The notes: generated by a model not told the origin, from the sequence alone. A stretch of 64,000 nt of DNA from Emydura subglobosa (GCA_007922225.1 ML680098.1:1054001-1118000); one strand, 5' to 3'; shown: positions 41,456 to 55,513, counted from the first letter of the stretch. A program made the numbers and translations.

Positions 41456-42254
41456 TGTTCAGATCTGAAATGAAAAGAGAAAAGCATTTATGAAGCTGTT
41501 TTTAAAAAACATTCTGTGTTTTATATACCACCCCCATTGAACAGGAGAAGTACAGACAGTGGGCTAATATTGAACTTCAGATCTCTCTGGGCTACCCTCA
41601 TTGTGTAAATCACACAGATTCTGATATAAAAGACATTAACAAAGGTCCCCTGTTCCCATCTCCGAGTGCTGGATCAAGGGACAGCATGTGCGTGACAGAG
41701 TGGGAACACTTGACGTTAAGAATAAAAAGTAACAGTATGACTGTGCGCACTCAAGGGACACAAAGGACAACAGTGTAGGCCAGACAACGGATAAGACAAA
41801 TGTTACATAGTTAACACTTATCCCTATAAACTCTGCAGTATATGTTAATCATACTTGCCTCTCCATCTAGTAACTAGCCTGCCTGACCCCTAGTTAATCA
41901 TTAACAGGGTGTGGGCTAGTCAGTCATCACAATGGATTACCTCCCTCCCCCTCTAATCATGTAAGCCTTGATTCAGTAAGGTGAGCTGGTATCCGGAAGA
42001 ATCTAGTCCATAATTAGCTAGTACTTTCCAACCTTTCCCCTTCTTTCTGTACAGATTTTTGACTAGCCACTTTTCAATCATATCGTTACATAGGCTTTGC
42101 CCCAACCCACTTGTAAACCTTACTGTACTATTTAACCATCAGCCAGGTTACTATCGGAAAGGATTCATTTGTCTTATTAGCCAAAAGCATGCATGTTCGT
42201 TCACTCCTGGCCCAAGCCTCATGCAGCTCTTCTCTGAAAGGCCATTCATGGTGA

Positions 42255-42395
42255 CTGTATGCAGGGGCTTAGAAACGGTCACTGAGGTGGGTAATGCTTC
42301 GGTCTAATTTTGCTTGTTGGGTTTGGTGTCGTGGCCTGTGACATACAGGCGGTCAGACTAAGTGATCTAGTCCCTTCTGGCCTTAACGTCTATTA
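42255..42395 (+). mobile_element. CR1 LINE 3' tail fragment
   Basis: GGTGTCGTGGCCTGTGACAT, CAGGCGGTCAGACTAAGTGA and CCCTTCTGGCCTTAACGTCT: a CR1 terminus. Confidence 0.78.
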
Positions 42396-42560
42396 CACTC
42401 AGCTGCGCTGCTGTAGCATTTTAAGCGTAGACACTCAAACAAGTGACAGGAGAGGTTCTCTCATCGGCAGAGGTAATCTATCTCCCCAAGAGGCTGTAGC
42501 TAGGCTGACAGAGGAATTCTTTTGTCAGTGTAGCACGGTTGACACCGGGGGTTAGGTCAC

Positions 42561-42671
42561 TTATTGCCAGTATCTCTTATAAGGACTCGGAGATTAGGGA
42601 GAAAAGTATTGCTCTATTTTTTAGTTTGTACACATTGGGCATATGACAACATTTTGCATCTAGTCAGCCTG

Positions 42672-42728
<57 letters not shown>

Positions 42729-42835
42729 CTCTCTCTCTCTATTTTGATGAGAGCAAGAATGTTTCGCCATTTCTTGTGCACAGTCGGACTCATTTTCCCT
42801 CTTCACTTTGCATGGATCTTTTTCACACAGTGGAT
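42561..42835. repeat. Duplicated segment, copy 1 (with embedded microsatellite)
   Basis: TTATTGCCAGTATCTCTTAT, GAAAAGTATTGCTC, TTTTTTAGTTTGTACACATT and ATGCATGG-type right part. It matches copy 2 at 44051-44188 at nearly every position outside the CA/CT tract. Confidence 0.85.
42673..42740. repeat. (CA)n(CT)n microsatellite
   Basis: About 26 CA units then about 8 CT units. Lies inside duplicated segment copy 1 and is absent from copy 2. Confidence 0.98.
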
Positions 42836-44050
42836 TTTTCACACTCCTGAGCAACATAGCTGGGTCGACCTAACTTTTTACTTTAGGCCAGGCCTAGGAG
42901 GGTGAGACAATGGAAGAGCAGGAGGACATATGAGATACTCACAATATAACAGATCAAATTTTGGCTATACCAATCTTGACAGTGTCCCTTTAAGTACTAA
43001 AGTGTATGAAATTATCAGCTACCCAAAATAACTGCAGAGAGAATAGAGATCCAAATGGGAAAGACAGCTGCACAATCCCAACAATGGTTTCCCAAGCTAC
43101 AAATAAAGAGGTTGTGGGGTTTTTTTTAAATTACTTAAAGAAAAAAATGGCCTGACCCAGAAATTGATAGGAAGCATTTTTAAATGTGTGAGGATTTAGT
43201 CATGTGGTTACCCAGATACCACTTGGTAGATTTATTTCTCAGTGCGTACACAGATTCAAAAAGGCTCCTGATAATGACAAACTAACGCTTTGCTAGTGAT
43301 CCTGCTGAAACATCAGTTCTGGATTTGAGCATCCTAGCAAGTGATAAGGAAAACCTTTGAGAAGCTAACACATATGCAATGAGAGTCATGCCCTTACCCT
43401 TTGTTGCATATTTATCCTTCCACATTTTGCAAATTATTTTAAAGTGTGTATTTCAGACAGTTTGTTCTTTAACCTTCCTGGTTGCAGAAGCAGGACCTCC
43501 AGGTACTACATAGCAGTGTAGTTAAAGCAAATGTATGAATCGGAGGAATCCTGACTCCTAGCTATTCTAAGTTATTTTTAGTGAAAAGAAAATACCACAG
43601 TCTATTTTTAAAATATACTGTGCAAAGAGAAGCCCTTCGCTCATGAAACTTAGCATACATTTGGATATGCAGAGCATTGACTGGAACACATAAGCTCTTC
43701 TCATTACAGCTTACTGAACCATACGTTACACGTTAGCCTCACTTATCAGAACTTGAAATGCTCAGCAAAGGTACAGCTTTACTTACGGATTAACGAACCA
43801 GAAGCTTTTTAAGAAAAACTGTGTCACTATTTCATGGAAATTGTTTTAGGGGGTTAAATTTACCAGGGAATGAAAAAGGTTCAAGACTTAAACATGCAAT
43901 TAGTTTCATAAATTCTTGTGGTTGCACCACCACCAAACTTTCACCGTTTCCTTCTTGCTCATCATCAGCAGAAATAAAAGGAAGGGACATCAAGGACTTG
44001 AATAAAATTAAAAAAAAAAAAATACTTCTGTCTCAGAACTGTACCTCCTC

Positions 44051-44188
44051 TTATTGCCAGTATCTCCTATAATTAGCCAGAAAAGTATTGCTCCATTTTT
44101 TAGTTTGTTCACATTGGGCATGTGACAGCATTTTGTGTCTAGTCAGTTTCGCTATTTCCCTCTTCAGTCTGCATGGATCTTCCACACA
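44051..44188. repeat. Duplicated segment, copy 2 (lacks the microsatellite)
   Basis: TTATTGCCAGTATCTCCTAT, AGAAAAGTATTGCTCC, TTTTTTAGTTTGTTCACATT, then TTCGCTATTTCCCTCTTCAG and TGCATGGATCTT. Collinear with 42561-42835, with a roughly 100-base gap at the dinucleotide tract. Confidence 0.85.
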
Positions 44189-44845
44189 GCAAATACAGAA
44201 AAATATTTTAAAAAGATGACAGTGTGATCAAGGAAGGCCACAGAAAATGGCAGCTGTTTGTTGTACCTGAAATGCCTATAACCTCATTCTAAAAGACTGA
44301 CTAGGTTTCGAATTGCTGGTGCGCATTTCACTTTTTTTAAAAAAGTGAAGAATTTCAGTACAGATTAAAATTTGCTGATACCAAGAAAAATGTGTTAAAC
44401 AGATCGGGTACATGAGCATGTACTTTCCTGGTGTGGAGTTCAGTGTTAGAAAGGCAGAGTATGTCTCACTTCCAGTATACCCAGAACGGAATGTCTGCTC
44501 ATATACCTGTTCCCTAAAATAAGGATTTCCCTCCACACTAATTTAGAGGCTGGAAAAAAAGCCTGTCTATTTATCAATCGCTCATCCCCTGGAGCTACTG
44601 CAAGAGAGGCTCCAGGTGCTGCCACTAGGAAGAAGTGGCTCCTTCAATTAACCATTCCAGGGTCTGGCAGGGAGCATTGGGGAACAATAAGGTCTGCACC
44701 ACTCCAGTTGCAAAAGTTATCTGTGAATGCTCCAATATTCATCCAATAGTTGGCGATAACCAGGGTTAATTTAACCAACTCCACAGATCAGGAGAGTGAG
44801 CAGAAGGAATCTCAGCAGAAGGTGACAATATTTGTGCAGATTTAG

Positions 44846-44966
44846 GTCCCAATCTTGCAAACGGATTCTCACAAGCAGACGCTCACATCTGTACAAAGCC
44901 CCACTGTAGTTAATAAGGCTGCCTTCCGGTGCTGAGATCCACTCACACAGATCTGCTTGCAAGACC
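44846..44966. repeat. Fold-back repeat with inverted ends
   Basis: Left GTCCCAATCTTGCAAACG, right CAGATCTGCTTGCAAGACC. Arms are partly complementary. Confidence 0.6.
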
Positions 44967-45709
44967 ACAGCCATCATTGGGCTTCTAATAAACAGTGCAC
45001 AGCAAACCTACACTTAAAAGAAAGGGGCACTTAAAGGGAAAATCCTGTACATTGTATGAGGTGCCCCCTCAGTAATCTAGAGGAAGTAGTAAACATTTTC
45101 TACATTTCCTCCAATCATTTTCAACGGGCCCTGGTTACTTACATAAAAGCATTTACTAACATGGTGATATCTAGCAATTAGTTTGCCACCCACACCCAGA
45201 GAAAATAATTAGCTGCAGGGCCACACTAAGAAAAAAAGCATCTGATTAATCAGATGCATCTTGCACGCATGCTAAGAGCTGCTGAATTAGTATCTGGCAA
45301 CTGTATGATCCACTAGAATCAGCAACAGGCCAGGCAAAATACTAAGATCTGGTTTCCCCAAATTTTGCAAGCATGTTTCTGAACTGAAACCAAAACTTTA
45401 CAACTCACCCTGATCGCCACAATGTCTCAGGCCAAAGCCCCAGATCCAAACACACCTAGACTTTGAGGAAGGATTGGATCAAGAGCCAAAGGTTATGGCT
45501 AAGGCCTATTTCTATTTTGAATAGATTTTTTTCACTTGGAATTATGGAAGACAGAGTAGCCAAAAGAACCTAACTCCAGTTCTCTAAGATATCCAGACGG
45601 CTGTCAAAATCCTATTGCTTACTTCTCTCATCACCACATTCTCACAGTTTCCCTCTCCTCCCATCAGGATCTTGCAGGTTAGAAGACGGCTGTGTAAAGG
45701 CCATGTGGG

Positions 45710-45925
45710 GACACAGCAGGACTAGTGGCTAGAGCACTGGACTAGGATTCAGGAGACCTGGGCTCTATTCCTGCCACTGCTGGATGACTTTGGGCAAGTT
45801 ATTTTCCCTTCTGCTCTTCAGTTGCCCCATTTGAAAAATGGATGTAAGGGGACTGACCTCCTCTGTAAAGTGCTTTGAAATCTATAGATGGAAAGTGCTA
45901 TATAAAGGAGCTAGGTATTATTAAG
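45710..45925 (+). mobile_element. tRNA-derived MIR-like SINE, near full length
   Basis: A-box-like TAGTGGCTAGAGC, B-box-like GGCTCTATTCC, core GACTTTGGGCAAGTTATTTT and CCATTTGAAAAATGGATG, tail AAGTGCTATATAAAGGAGCT ending TATTATTAAG. The best-preserved SINE in the window. Confidence 0.85.
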
Positions 45926-45934
45926 AAAAAAAGC

Positions 45935-46262
45935 CTAGAGCAGCTTTCTCAAACTTTTTTGCTGCCCCCCTTTTGGAAAATATTTCAGGCTGCGAAGACC
46001 CCTGCCCCCCTTTGGTACCGGACACAGTTTTCACAGAATCAGTGCAGATCCCTACAGAGCTAAGTAACCACGCTATGCTGCTTTTACTTCTGCACAGCTG
46101 CTGATAGCAGTAGTCACCACTCTCCGGCCACCGAGCACTGTGACTGAAGGCAAGGGCGGGAAAAGGAAAAAAAAAAAAAAAAAGATTTTCCGCCCCCCCC
46201 CCCACAATAGCCTTGTGACCTCCTTTTGGGTTGGGACCCACCCTTTGATAAATGCTCAAGTG
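45935..46262. mobile_element. Degenerate hAT-like element
   Basis: Starts GCAGCTTTCTCAAACTTTTT and ends near GGGACCCACCCTTTGATAAA, weakly inverted, as in TTCTCAAAC-terminus turtle elements. An A run and a C run lie inside. Confidence 0.5.
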
Positions 46263-47617
46263 TGCTAATGCACATGCCTTAAACAATAGCCTGAACATTA
46301 TTCAGCTAATGACGATCCTTGAATCAGCGTGAATAATGCAATCACTGCAGCAGGTCTGCATGGTGCCCTTTCTTCCATATTCTTAAATCCTTAACTCTTT
46401 GAGCGAGGCAGGCATGGAAAACTTTTAAAGCTTCTCTAGCTCCCACAGAGGACAGAGGGTATGTGATTTATACTATAGTATTTACAATCCAGGAATAAAG
46501 ATACTTTCAGCCCGCAGGAACCATCTTCAGAGGACAAATACCACACATTTAAGACCTCTATTCCCTTGCAAACATGGGGGATTGAAACCGGTGACACGGC
46601 AGCAAAAAGTTCAATCTAGCACAGATTTAGCCGTGACCGAAAATCAGTGTGACTGGTCAGAGGCCTATGTGAAGTCAGCTAGTAGTTTCACTAGCAGGCT
46701 AGCATCAACTTTGGTAGTGTGTCTTTGCTAGCTGCAGGAACATGCAAACGCAATAGGCAAACAGAGGAGGCAGTGCACTGCCCCACTCCTGAAAGACTTG
46801 TCTCCAAAAATACACTCATCCTTTCCTCTGGGCACCCTGCTTACCAGCTTTGCCATGGCTGGATTTCCCACTACAGCCTCCATAATGCTAGAGCCCCAGT
46901 AGCTTCCTCCTATATTTAGGAGACGGACATATGGACCATCAACCCTCTCCCCTTGCCTTCTTGCAGCACACCCATTTGTCCTTCTGCTCCTATACGCCAC
47001 CCCATTGGTCAAGAAACCCGTAAACAGCTCTTACAAGGCCCAAGTCTAAACGGGGACTCCTTTATGAGGCCTAAACAGAATGTACTGGCTCTGAAATGCC
47101 TTGTGTGACTCACTGGTTCCCAGTCTCATGGAGACATGATTGAGCAATTCAGACAAACCCTGAGATTGCCATCTCCAAGAGTCTTTATTCATGGTCTGGA
47201 GATAAGAGTATCAGTGCACAGAGCTTCAGAGATTTTTTAGGATTCATCCAGATGAAGATGTGAAATCCTCCCCCTTTAGTTAAGTGAGTATCATGCACTC
47301 ATCCAAATCTTCCCCTTGGATATGCACATGCAATTCTCCGACTTCACTCACAACTGTCTGTTGATCAAATGCACCCCAGGGTTTGCACAGTCTACCTAAA
47401 TTCAGGTGATAATCTACAGTACTCCCCCACCCCCATATAGGACACAAAGTGCTAGAAAACCCCCTCAGCTCCCACTGTAATCAGTGGTACTTCAGCATGC
47501 TAAGTGCCTTGCAGGATTTGGCTCTTTAGAGAAGAGCTGTTCCATAGGAACAGTTACTGCTGAGTGAGTGTTTTTTGTTTTTTTTTTTTAAATGATTCTT
47601 GCAGTATATTGGGGTTG

Positions 47618-47619
<2 letters not shown>

Positions 47620-47650
<31 letters not shown>

Positions 47651-47728
47651 CTATATTTTGGGTGTGGGTTTTTGGGTTTATTTTTATTTTATTATTATTA
47701 TTAATTATTATTATTATTATTATTATTA
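47620..47728. repeat. T31 homopolymer followed by an (ATT)n microsatellite
   Basis: T run at 47620-47650; ATT trinucleotides from about 47688 to 47728. Confidence 0.95.
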
Positions 47729-48319
47729 AAGTATTCCACTTTAAGAAACAAAAAAAAAAATCAGAAAAGAAAGAACCAAGACAAGGATAGAGAAGAAGAA
47801 TTTGCTTACATCTTTTTTTTTTTTTTAAACTAAAAGTGGATCAGGAACAAAGCACCAAATGAATGTTGAGTTTTCACCTTTTTAAAAACCAAACAAACAA
47901 AAAACTACACACTCTCTAAGTAAAATAGACTGAGCAAGTTTTATTCAACTCTGCCACACTCATCACATGAACATTACAAAACACACCACTCTGTCAAGCT
48001 GTACTTGGAACCTCATGTTCTTCCAAATTGTAATTTGGGGATTTAAAAAAAATTACAATGTGACTATTAATATCTAGCAGACCTATGGGGTCATTGAATT
48101 AAGTGGCTTTAAAGAACGTAAGCGATCTAAAGTATTTTAGAGTCAGTGGCAGAAATTCAACTTTATTGTCTTGTGTCGTTCTACAAGCCAGGTAAGCTGC
48201 AGTCATTCTTCATGTAAAAACTTCCCAACCCTTGCTTAGATCCTGTAACTTTGTTATCATTTTATGGACAGATTTTGATCTTGCTTACACCTGCATAAAT
48301 CTGGAATGACTATACTGAG

Positions 48320-48615
48320 GTTATAAACAGGACTGTTTGAAAATTCTGACAAAAAGGGGGTTTTCAACTAAATCAAGTTTGTTGTGGAAAGTATCAACTT
48401 TCCATGAAAGTTTTGAGTTTTGATTGAAAAAGTGAAAGCTTTTGATGTTCAGGTGAAAGTTGTCTAGGTTTTGTTTTGTTTTTTTTGTTTGTTTTTAAAA
48501 TGTAAACTCAATTTTCTGTGGAACATTTTTTGGATTTTTTTCCCTTCATTTTCATCAAAATTTTTTACAGTAGAAAAAACAAAAATAAATTTTCTTAACC
48601 AGTTCTCGTTATAAA
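48320..48615. mobile_element. Fold-back element of the GTTGAAAA type
   Basis: GACTGTTTGAAAATTCTGAC at one end and TTCTTAACCAGTTCTCG at the other, with internal runs of TTTGATTGAAAAAGTG. Resembles the 1580-1892 family but with unclear ends. Confidence 0.4.
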
Positions 48616-49764
48616 CTGCTGGAAGGGGAATCAGAATGAGGCTCACAAAGCATATCTAGCGCTGTGCCGCATGGGAGCACAAACAAACACTGGCTGATGA
48701 ACCTGGGAGGCAAGAATAGCAAGAGCTGACAGAGCCAGGTCACCCAGGGGATACATTCAAAGAGAAGATGAAAACTGCAAAGGTGACTGTGTTCACGAAG
48801 GAACGGAGATGTGTGAAAACAGACACATTCCTTCTCCTTGAGACTGAGGGAATCCCCCTCCATAAGTCAGCAGCTCTGTGGTCTGTCTCCACAGCATCAC
48901 CTCCCTCAGAACTCAGATATTTTCCCGCACACAAGAATCCCTCTCTGCACGCTGAAAATGATAGGGAAGGGAAGATGTTTCATTCAGCCAAATGATTCAC
49001 TGATGTCCCTGATCCAAAGCCTAATGAGTGTCCTTCCATTGGCTCCAGCAGACTTCAGGTTGAGCTTCAGGTGCTCGTCTCCCACCTCCCCGCTAGCATC
49101 AGTTGGTTTCCAGATATCGTGGCTGTGACTCTCACTATACTAATAATGGTCTTTTGAGCCCCATTTCTATCTCTATTGCAGGTGGGAGGTAGCGAGGGCT
49201 GAAGGGACAGAGAAACCAGCCCCCACTAACAGGATGCTGCAGTGGAATTTTGTACCTGAGGGAATTTCTAGTCCCACTGAAGGGATGAGTCCCACCCTGA
49301 CCAACTGGGATGATGAGTCAAAATTGCCATGTTTCCTTCCCTCTGTGCTGGTTTTTCCAGTGTAAAGGACCACCTAGTCACCTGTTCAGTGTTTTGGGAT
49401 AATCCAGAGAAGTGCTAGAGCAGTGTGAAATATTTAATAGTAAAGGACACAGTCAAGAGCCCCCTGCCCTCCTATTTCCTGTCATTCTCCCACTGCTATT
49501 GCTCAAAATCAGATCTTCAGGACATGGAATTGAGATTACTCTGCTTAATAGTGTTTCCCACCTCCAAGTATCCAGGAGTGGGCTGTTAATTTATTTTATG
49601 GGGAAAAGATACAGGCATTGAAGCGTTTGTTTTGAGACTAAATATAAAACATTAATACACGTGACAGCCTTGTTTTTTTCTCATTTTTCACTTATCGGTC
49701 TCAATAATGTCCTTTTCACACTGCTAAACAGATTTCAATGCTGATCCCCAAAGGTTCAAAACAA

Positions 49765-49965
49765 CAGAGACAGGATGGGTAAGATAATATATTTTACTGG
49801 ATCAACTTCTGTTGGTAAAAAGAGACAAGCTTTCGAGCTACACAGAAGTCTTCTTCAGGCCTAAAGAGACTTTTTTCCACCAACAGATTTTTTTATTTGT
49901 ATTGGTCCAATAAAAGATATTGCCTCACCCACCTTGTCTCTCTAATATCCTGGGACCAACATGGC
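49765..49965. mobile_element. Two retroelement tails in inverted (head-to-head) arrangement
   Basis: 49772-49862 is a minus-strand copy (TTTCGAGCTACACAGAAGTC, CTTCTTCAGGCCT). 49867-49965 is a plus-strand copy of the neighbouring part (CACCAACAG, TTGGTCCAATAAAAGATATT, CACCCACCTTGTCTCTC). The two can pair over much of their length. Confidence 0.65.
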
Positions 49966-52900
49966 CACAACAATAGCGGAAACAAAATTTAAAAAAAAAA
50001 GTAAATCACAAATGCATCACTGTCCATTTTTCATGTCACCAGCAATTGCGTTATATAAAACTACCAAAGCAGGACTAAAAGCAAGAGTGACTGTGTAACA
50101 TGCACCCATGCACCCCAAAATAGCAATCGGAACCAAATTCCATGCTTTGATGTGAACACAAAGATCCCATTGACTTTACTAGGAGTGCCATGAGTGCATT
50201 CAAGGACAGAATTTGGCTCCACTGATGTGCTCATTTCCCATATTAACGTTAACGGAGCATACAAGCTCGAACTTGGTAAGAGGCCTCTGATGCTCAGAAT
50301 ATATCACTACTGTCCAGTAAATCACTGATTATTTTTTCCCCATTTTTACTGATAAATGCCAAGATAAATACTCTAATGTTATGGGGAAAACTGTGTCCCC
50401 CCCCTTTTGGAGGATATAAAGAGGCAACAATTCAGCCTGAAGGTTATTCACTGTGACTTGTTTGTTTGTCTTGGAAAGCCACCGTAACGCTGCACAATGT
50501 AACGGAACATATGAAATCTGATCTCTATCAAAAAGGGGCTCAAATGCACATCATACTGAAGTGAACATCCAAGTGCCTCTCTCAAAATCGTCTTATCCCA
50601 AAGGATAGTTAATGACTGGAGGCAGTTCCAGACTGAAAGACCCTGTAAGAGTTTCCCATGTAAACAACTGTGGGATTCCCAGCAAAAAGGGAACCACCAA
50701 CGAAGCAAAGTATAATTTAAGACTTTTGCCCAAGGCTGAAGGCAGAACTGTTTTTTCCTGTTTCTGGAGAAGGTACAAAGGACCTCTTCCTTCTTGCCCA
50801 TCTTGTGTGTTCATACAGGAAGACAGAGAGGCCAACAACCGGGGATGCTCCCTCCACAGTATAAATGTTTAACTACTTTGGAGATGTAGCCAGGTCCCTG
50901 CCCCAGCATGTGCTTGGTAACATCTCCCGGCGGGCACAGAAAACTGCATGCCCCTCCTCCTCAAGGGAGAGGCAGTGAACACCTTCTACAGCTCCTCCTT
51001 CCTACCAGCTGTACAGCAGGGGCAGAATGCCTTCAGAAACCTGTTTGGTCATTACAACTGGGAAGGGCACCACAGCTATTTGTGCCTGAAAGGACAGTTT
51101 AGCTTATGTATGTGGGGTGAGGAAAGAGAGCCAAAGAAATTATGTAACAAGTAAAAAGAAAATTGTTTGGCAGCTCAGGTCTTTCTTACATATTAACTTG
51201 CTCATTGCAAAAAAATCTGACCTTTTCCACTGCCTTTATAGAAAGGGATACCATATGTTTTTTGTTTTGCTCTCTTTCTTCCTGCCTCTCCCCGCCACCC
51301 CCCTCTTCGGAAAATGGAACAGGTCCACTAACATACATACTAGTTTTCTGGCAGTAAAGTACACCCTGCTCTTTGAAACACATGAACCTGAGAAAAAAAC
51401 GTCTTTTTTAAACCCTGTATTATTTCCTCATTAAGCAAGTACTATTTATGAGTACTGTTTAGTACAGTAGAGCACAGATTCTTACAAAGCACTGCAAAGA
51501 GAAACTCTTGCTAATAAAAACTGGGTATTTATACTTGGTGGATTAAGAGTGAGACCAGAATGATGGTGGCTTCTTTTTAAGTTTAAAAAACAAAAAAGCA
51601 GCCAAAACACTGGCCCTCCTCCATAAATCTTACTGGGCCAGATACCTATCCTTGGTGTAATGCCTCTGCATGCTGTTTCACCCACAGTTTATATTTTTCA
51701 CAGCCAAAGTATTTTCGCATCCAAATAAACCTAGAGGCAGTGAGGTTGTAAAATAAATGTAGAGCCGATAGGACATTCTGAAACTCTCAAGATTATTTTC
51801 ATCACAGAACTCTAGAAATAAAATCGGGGAGGAGGGAGGAGAGACAACAGATCAGACCTTAATATCAGATTACAGAAGCAACACCACAAATTTCATATAG
51901 GTTAGTCACTCACAACTTGCCCTTCCATTCTATCTTCCAGCTGTACCCTTTAAATACTAAGATATAAGTTTAAAAAATATTTTTTTAAAAACCCACTAAT
52001 GTAAAAAGCATGTTCTCCAGGTCTAGATAAATTAAGAAACATCCTTAGGAGACTCAAAAAACAAGACTACAACTGAAGCCAAGGTATTTTCAACTAGAAA
52101 GGCCAGGATTCCTCAATATGCAAAGTCTATTATATAAAATCCTCTAATCCTTTTGGATAAACACATTATTCATGTGTTTTATAATAGATTTTTTTCATCA
52201 TCACTTTGGTTTCAGTCAACTCCCATCCACCAACACCCAAACTTCCCCCTTTCAGCAGCTGATTTGTCCACAGCTTCTCTCCTGCTCTGTCATTGTTTCT
52301 TTTGAGCCACTTTTCCACCTCACTGGATTACTTTCCCCAAACACTCTCAAAACCCTCTGTCCCACACTTCCCACCCTTTCTCTGACCAAGTGCCTGCATT
52401 GGGTGACACATGCCTGTGAGGAGAAAGTGCTCAGGTATGTCATCTTAATACTGAGTGTGCCAGAACCAGCTATTTCAACATTTTAAAGCTCTGCAATTGA
52501 AACAGGATGTAGAATACACCCCATTGTGTAAATAGAGTGGGCATCTGTGCGCATGAGTTGCAATGTTTACATTTGCCTAGGCCATAGAAGAAATAGCAGG
52601 GAGATGCCCAATATTCCTTCCAAACCCCACATAAACAGAAAGAGGGAGTGTCCTGGAAAAAAAAATGTTAGAACATCTATTGTCACCATTCTCTCTTCTT
52701 GACGTCAATCCCACATCCCTTCACAGTGCTCGCCCTGTGACACAGCCTGAAACTCTGAACAGCTGTACATGGGTCCACCACAGCAATGCAAGCTACCTGA
52801 CCTGACTGAAAATTCAAACAGATGGACTCCTTAGGCACTTGGATAGCCAAGACCAAACAAACAGAGCTATCTGTAAGAGACATAGCTGATGGTAACAAGT

Positions 52901-53274
52901 TTTTTGAGACGTTTATTAGGTGGGAGGGTTACTCTTCGGTTAACCTATCCAAAAGTAAACCCCCCTATAAACCAATGTGGTTGAAAAAGATCATAGGAGA
53001 CAGCATTTGTTTTAAATATGCATGAGACCAAAATGCAAGAGGGTAAATAAAATTATGCAGAAAAGGCACAACTAGAGAATAGGTTGGTGATGCTGGCAGA
53101 AAGCTTGTTACAAAAGGGCAGCAAGAAAAAGCTTCACAAAAATTATAAAAGATGCCCAACTCAGAACTCACTAGGCATAGGTGCCATGCTCAAGAGCATG
53201 ACAGAAGGAACATCATGGTCTATTTTTGTTGTAAGACCCCTTTTAATCTAATTAGCATTATATGCATCATGGCA

Positions 53275-53535
53275 GTGCTTAGGGACCCCAACCAAGATCA
53301 GGGGCCCCTTTATGTCCTGTACAAAAAACATACAGTAAAAGGCAGTCACTGCCCCCAAGACTTTGCAGTTTAAATAAGACAAGACAAAAAGGTGGGAGGG
53401 GAAAACCACCATACAGGTGCAGTGGCCATAGTCTGACAGTAGTTCAGTGGCAGAAGTGGGAATAGAATCCAGGTCTCTTGACTCCAGCCAAGTATCGTCA
53501 TTCTCAAGACCCTGCTGCTCCCTCTCCCCTTTGGA
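53275..53535 (-). mobile_element. MIR-type SINE, minus strand
   Basis: GGGACCCCAACCAAGATCAG, then GTTCAGTGGCAGAAGTGGGA and ATAGAATCCAGGTCTCTTG, collinear with the 15705-15985 copy. Confidence 0.72.
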
Positions 53536-55513
53536 AAGTCTATCCAAGTATGGTGTCAATTCTGTCACACTTGACCAATTGGTTTCTTTAAAGTCACCTC
53601 AGTTTGGGATTCACCCTTTGCATATCACCTACAGAGGGACAGTGGTCATTTAACTGAGGTAAGTTTCTTAGCACCCCCACCACCTTTTCTGAGTTATTTC
53701 ACAATAGGCTCTAGAGCGGAGACTATTAAAGATTTGTTCTGAAGGCCGTAGCACCCCAGCCCCATCCTCTCCTCTCTGTACTGCATTCTCATAGATTACA
53801 GTCAAGTTCAAAGTCTCAGTGCTTATCTTCAAGGCGCTTCATGGCCCTGCATATTTATAAGATTGTCTAAAGCTGCAGGATGTGGAACATGGCTGAAAAC
53901 TCCATTCCTCAGGCACAGTGGAACTTTGTTCCATAAGGTAAAACTCATCAGTGTGGGAGACAGCTTCCTTGGGGGTATAAGGTCTGAGGCCTTGTTTTTT
54001 AGGCTAAGCAGTAGCAGCCACGTTAGGAGAGACAGCAGCCATAAACTAAGAAGCATAGAGTCAGATCTTCACATTCCTGAAATTACATCAAGTCAATATA
54101 ATATCGACCTGTTAAGAAGGTGCTACTGTCCTAATAGTACCTGCCACCATCAGATAAAGAAACAGATCTTAAAATATTCAAAGAAAACTTTGTTTGATAA
54201 GTGATTCCTTGCCAGACGGAATGTTATCAACAGTTGTGGTTGTAAAATCTACACTTATTGTTTTGGTACCCATTTTCTATTGTTTATCTGAATGATTTCT
54301 GTCTGTTTCTTTGATTGTTTGTCTGTTGCATAATTAAGTGTGCAATATTTAAATCAACAAAGATGGTAGGATATGATTGGTTACAGAACTGTTTCATAAT
54401 GAGCTAGGATTGGTGTTTTGCAGTATTTTAGTCTAAAAATGACAGGTTAAGGTATAGCTAAGCAGGACCCAAGTTTTAACTATACAAACTGAGGTCCAAA
54501 AGGAAGTTCTTTGGAATGTAACTCCAAGACACAGCCCAAGAATCAGAGCTGCCAAACCTCCACTGCCACCAACCATATCATTCAGCTGGAGTCCCCAGAT
54601 GATCTAATTCACCAGGAGAAGTCTGTCTGCCTCATTGGGAGTGGTGAACACTGTTTGCTTAGCGTGAGCATTCTATTATGGTAATTGTTAGTAAGAAGAG
54701 ACTAAGGATATTATTATGTAAAGGCTCCTTCACTAGTAAAAGACCCCGCAAGCCCACAGAAGGTTATGCCCGGAGCCCTACTAATTGAGAAAGGGCGGGT
54801 ACTTAAATTAACCAGGATACACCTGGAGCCCTATGGCTTGGGAACAGGTGGCCCTGAGCGCTAGTGTGTGAATTGGATACGGGTAGGTGCCTTTCCCTTG
54901 GGGCCCAATGGATTGGGGTAAAGGTGAGGTGCCATAGTGTGCAGGTAATAGGGGCTGGTCCAAGACCATGGAATGAATTCATACAGCAACTAAGGGCCAT
55001 AACAAAACTTCACAACCTTCTGCTCCAATTGCAAGGCCCGATATTATCGGGACAGTCTCGATATTCAGGGTTTTGTCTTCTATAAGCACTTATTACTCCC
55101 CATCCCAATGCCAAATTATTCACCCTTGCTATCTGGTCACCCTACAAAGAATGCAAGTCACACTTATGATCAGAAACAAAGCTAGTCAATAACCACAAGT
55201 TTCACATTATTCAGAAAGCACGCTGGTGTCAGCACATTTCCCAGCATGTTTGATTCTTGTATTTAGAGACTGTTTACTTTCACTCATGTTAATTATTTAA
55301 GCCACTTTGTTTCACTTCAGCCTGTATGCAATAACGCAGTTCAGCTGCAATCAGACAAGATAAACTAGTAGCATGATTCCCTGCAATAGAGACTGTACTG
55401 ACCATCACTGCCTAGAAAACTGAAAGCAATCCACTGATTTCCCCCCCACCTCCCTCCATAGTTTTCAGGAATTTCACAGCTGTCATGAGTACTGTTAAAG
55501 AGACCTCAAACTA

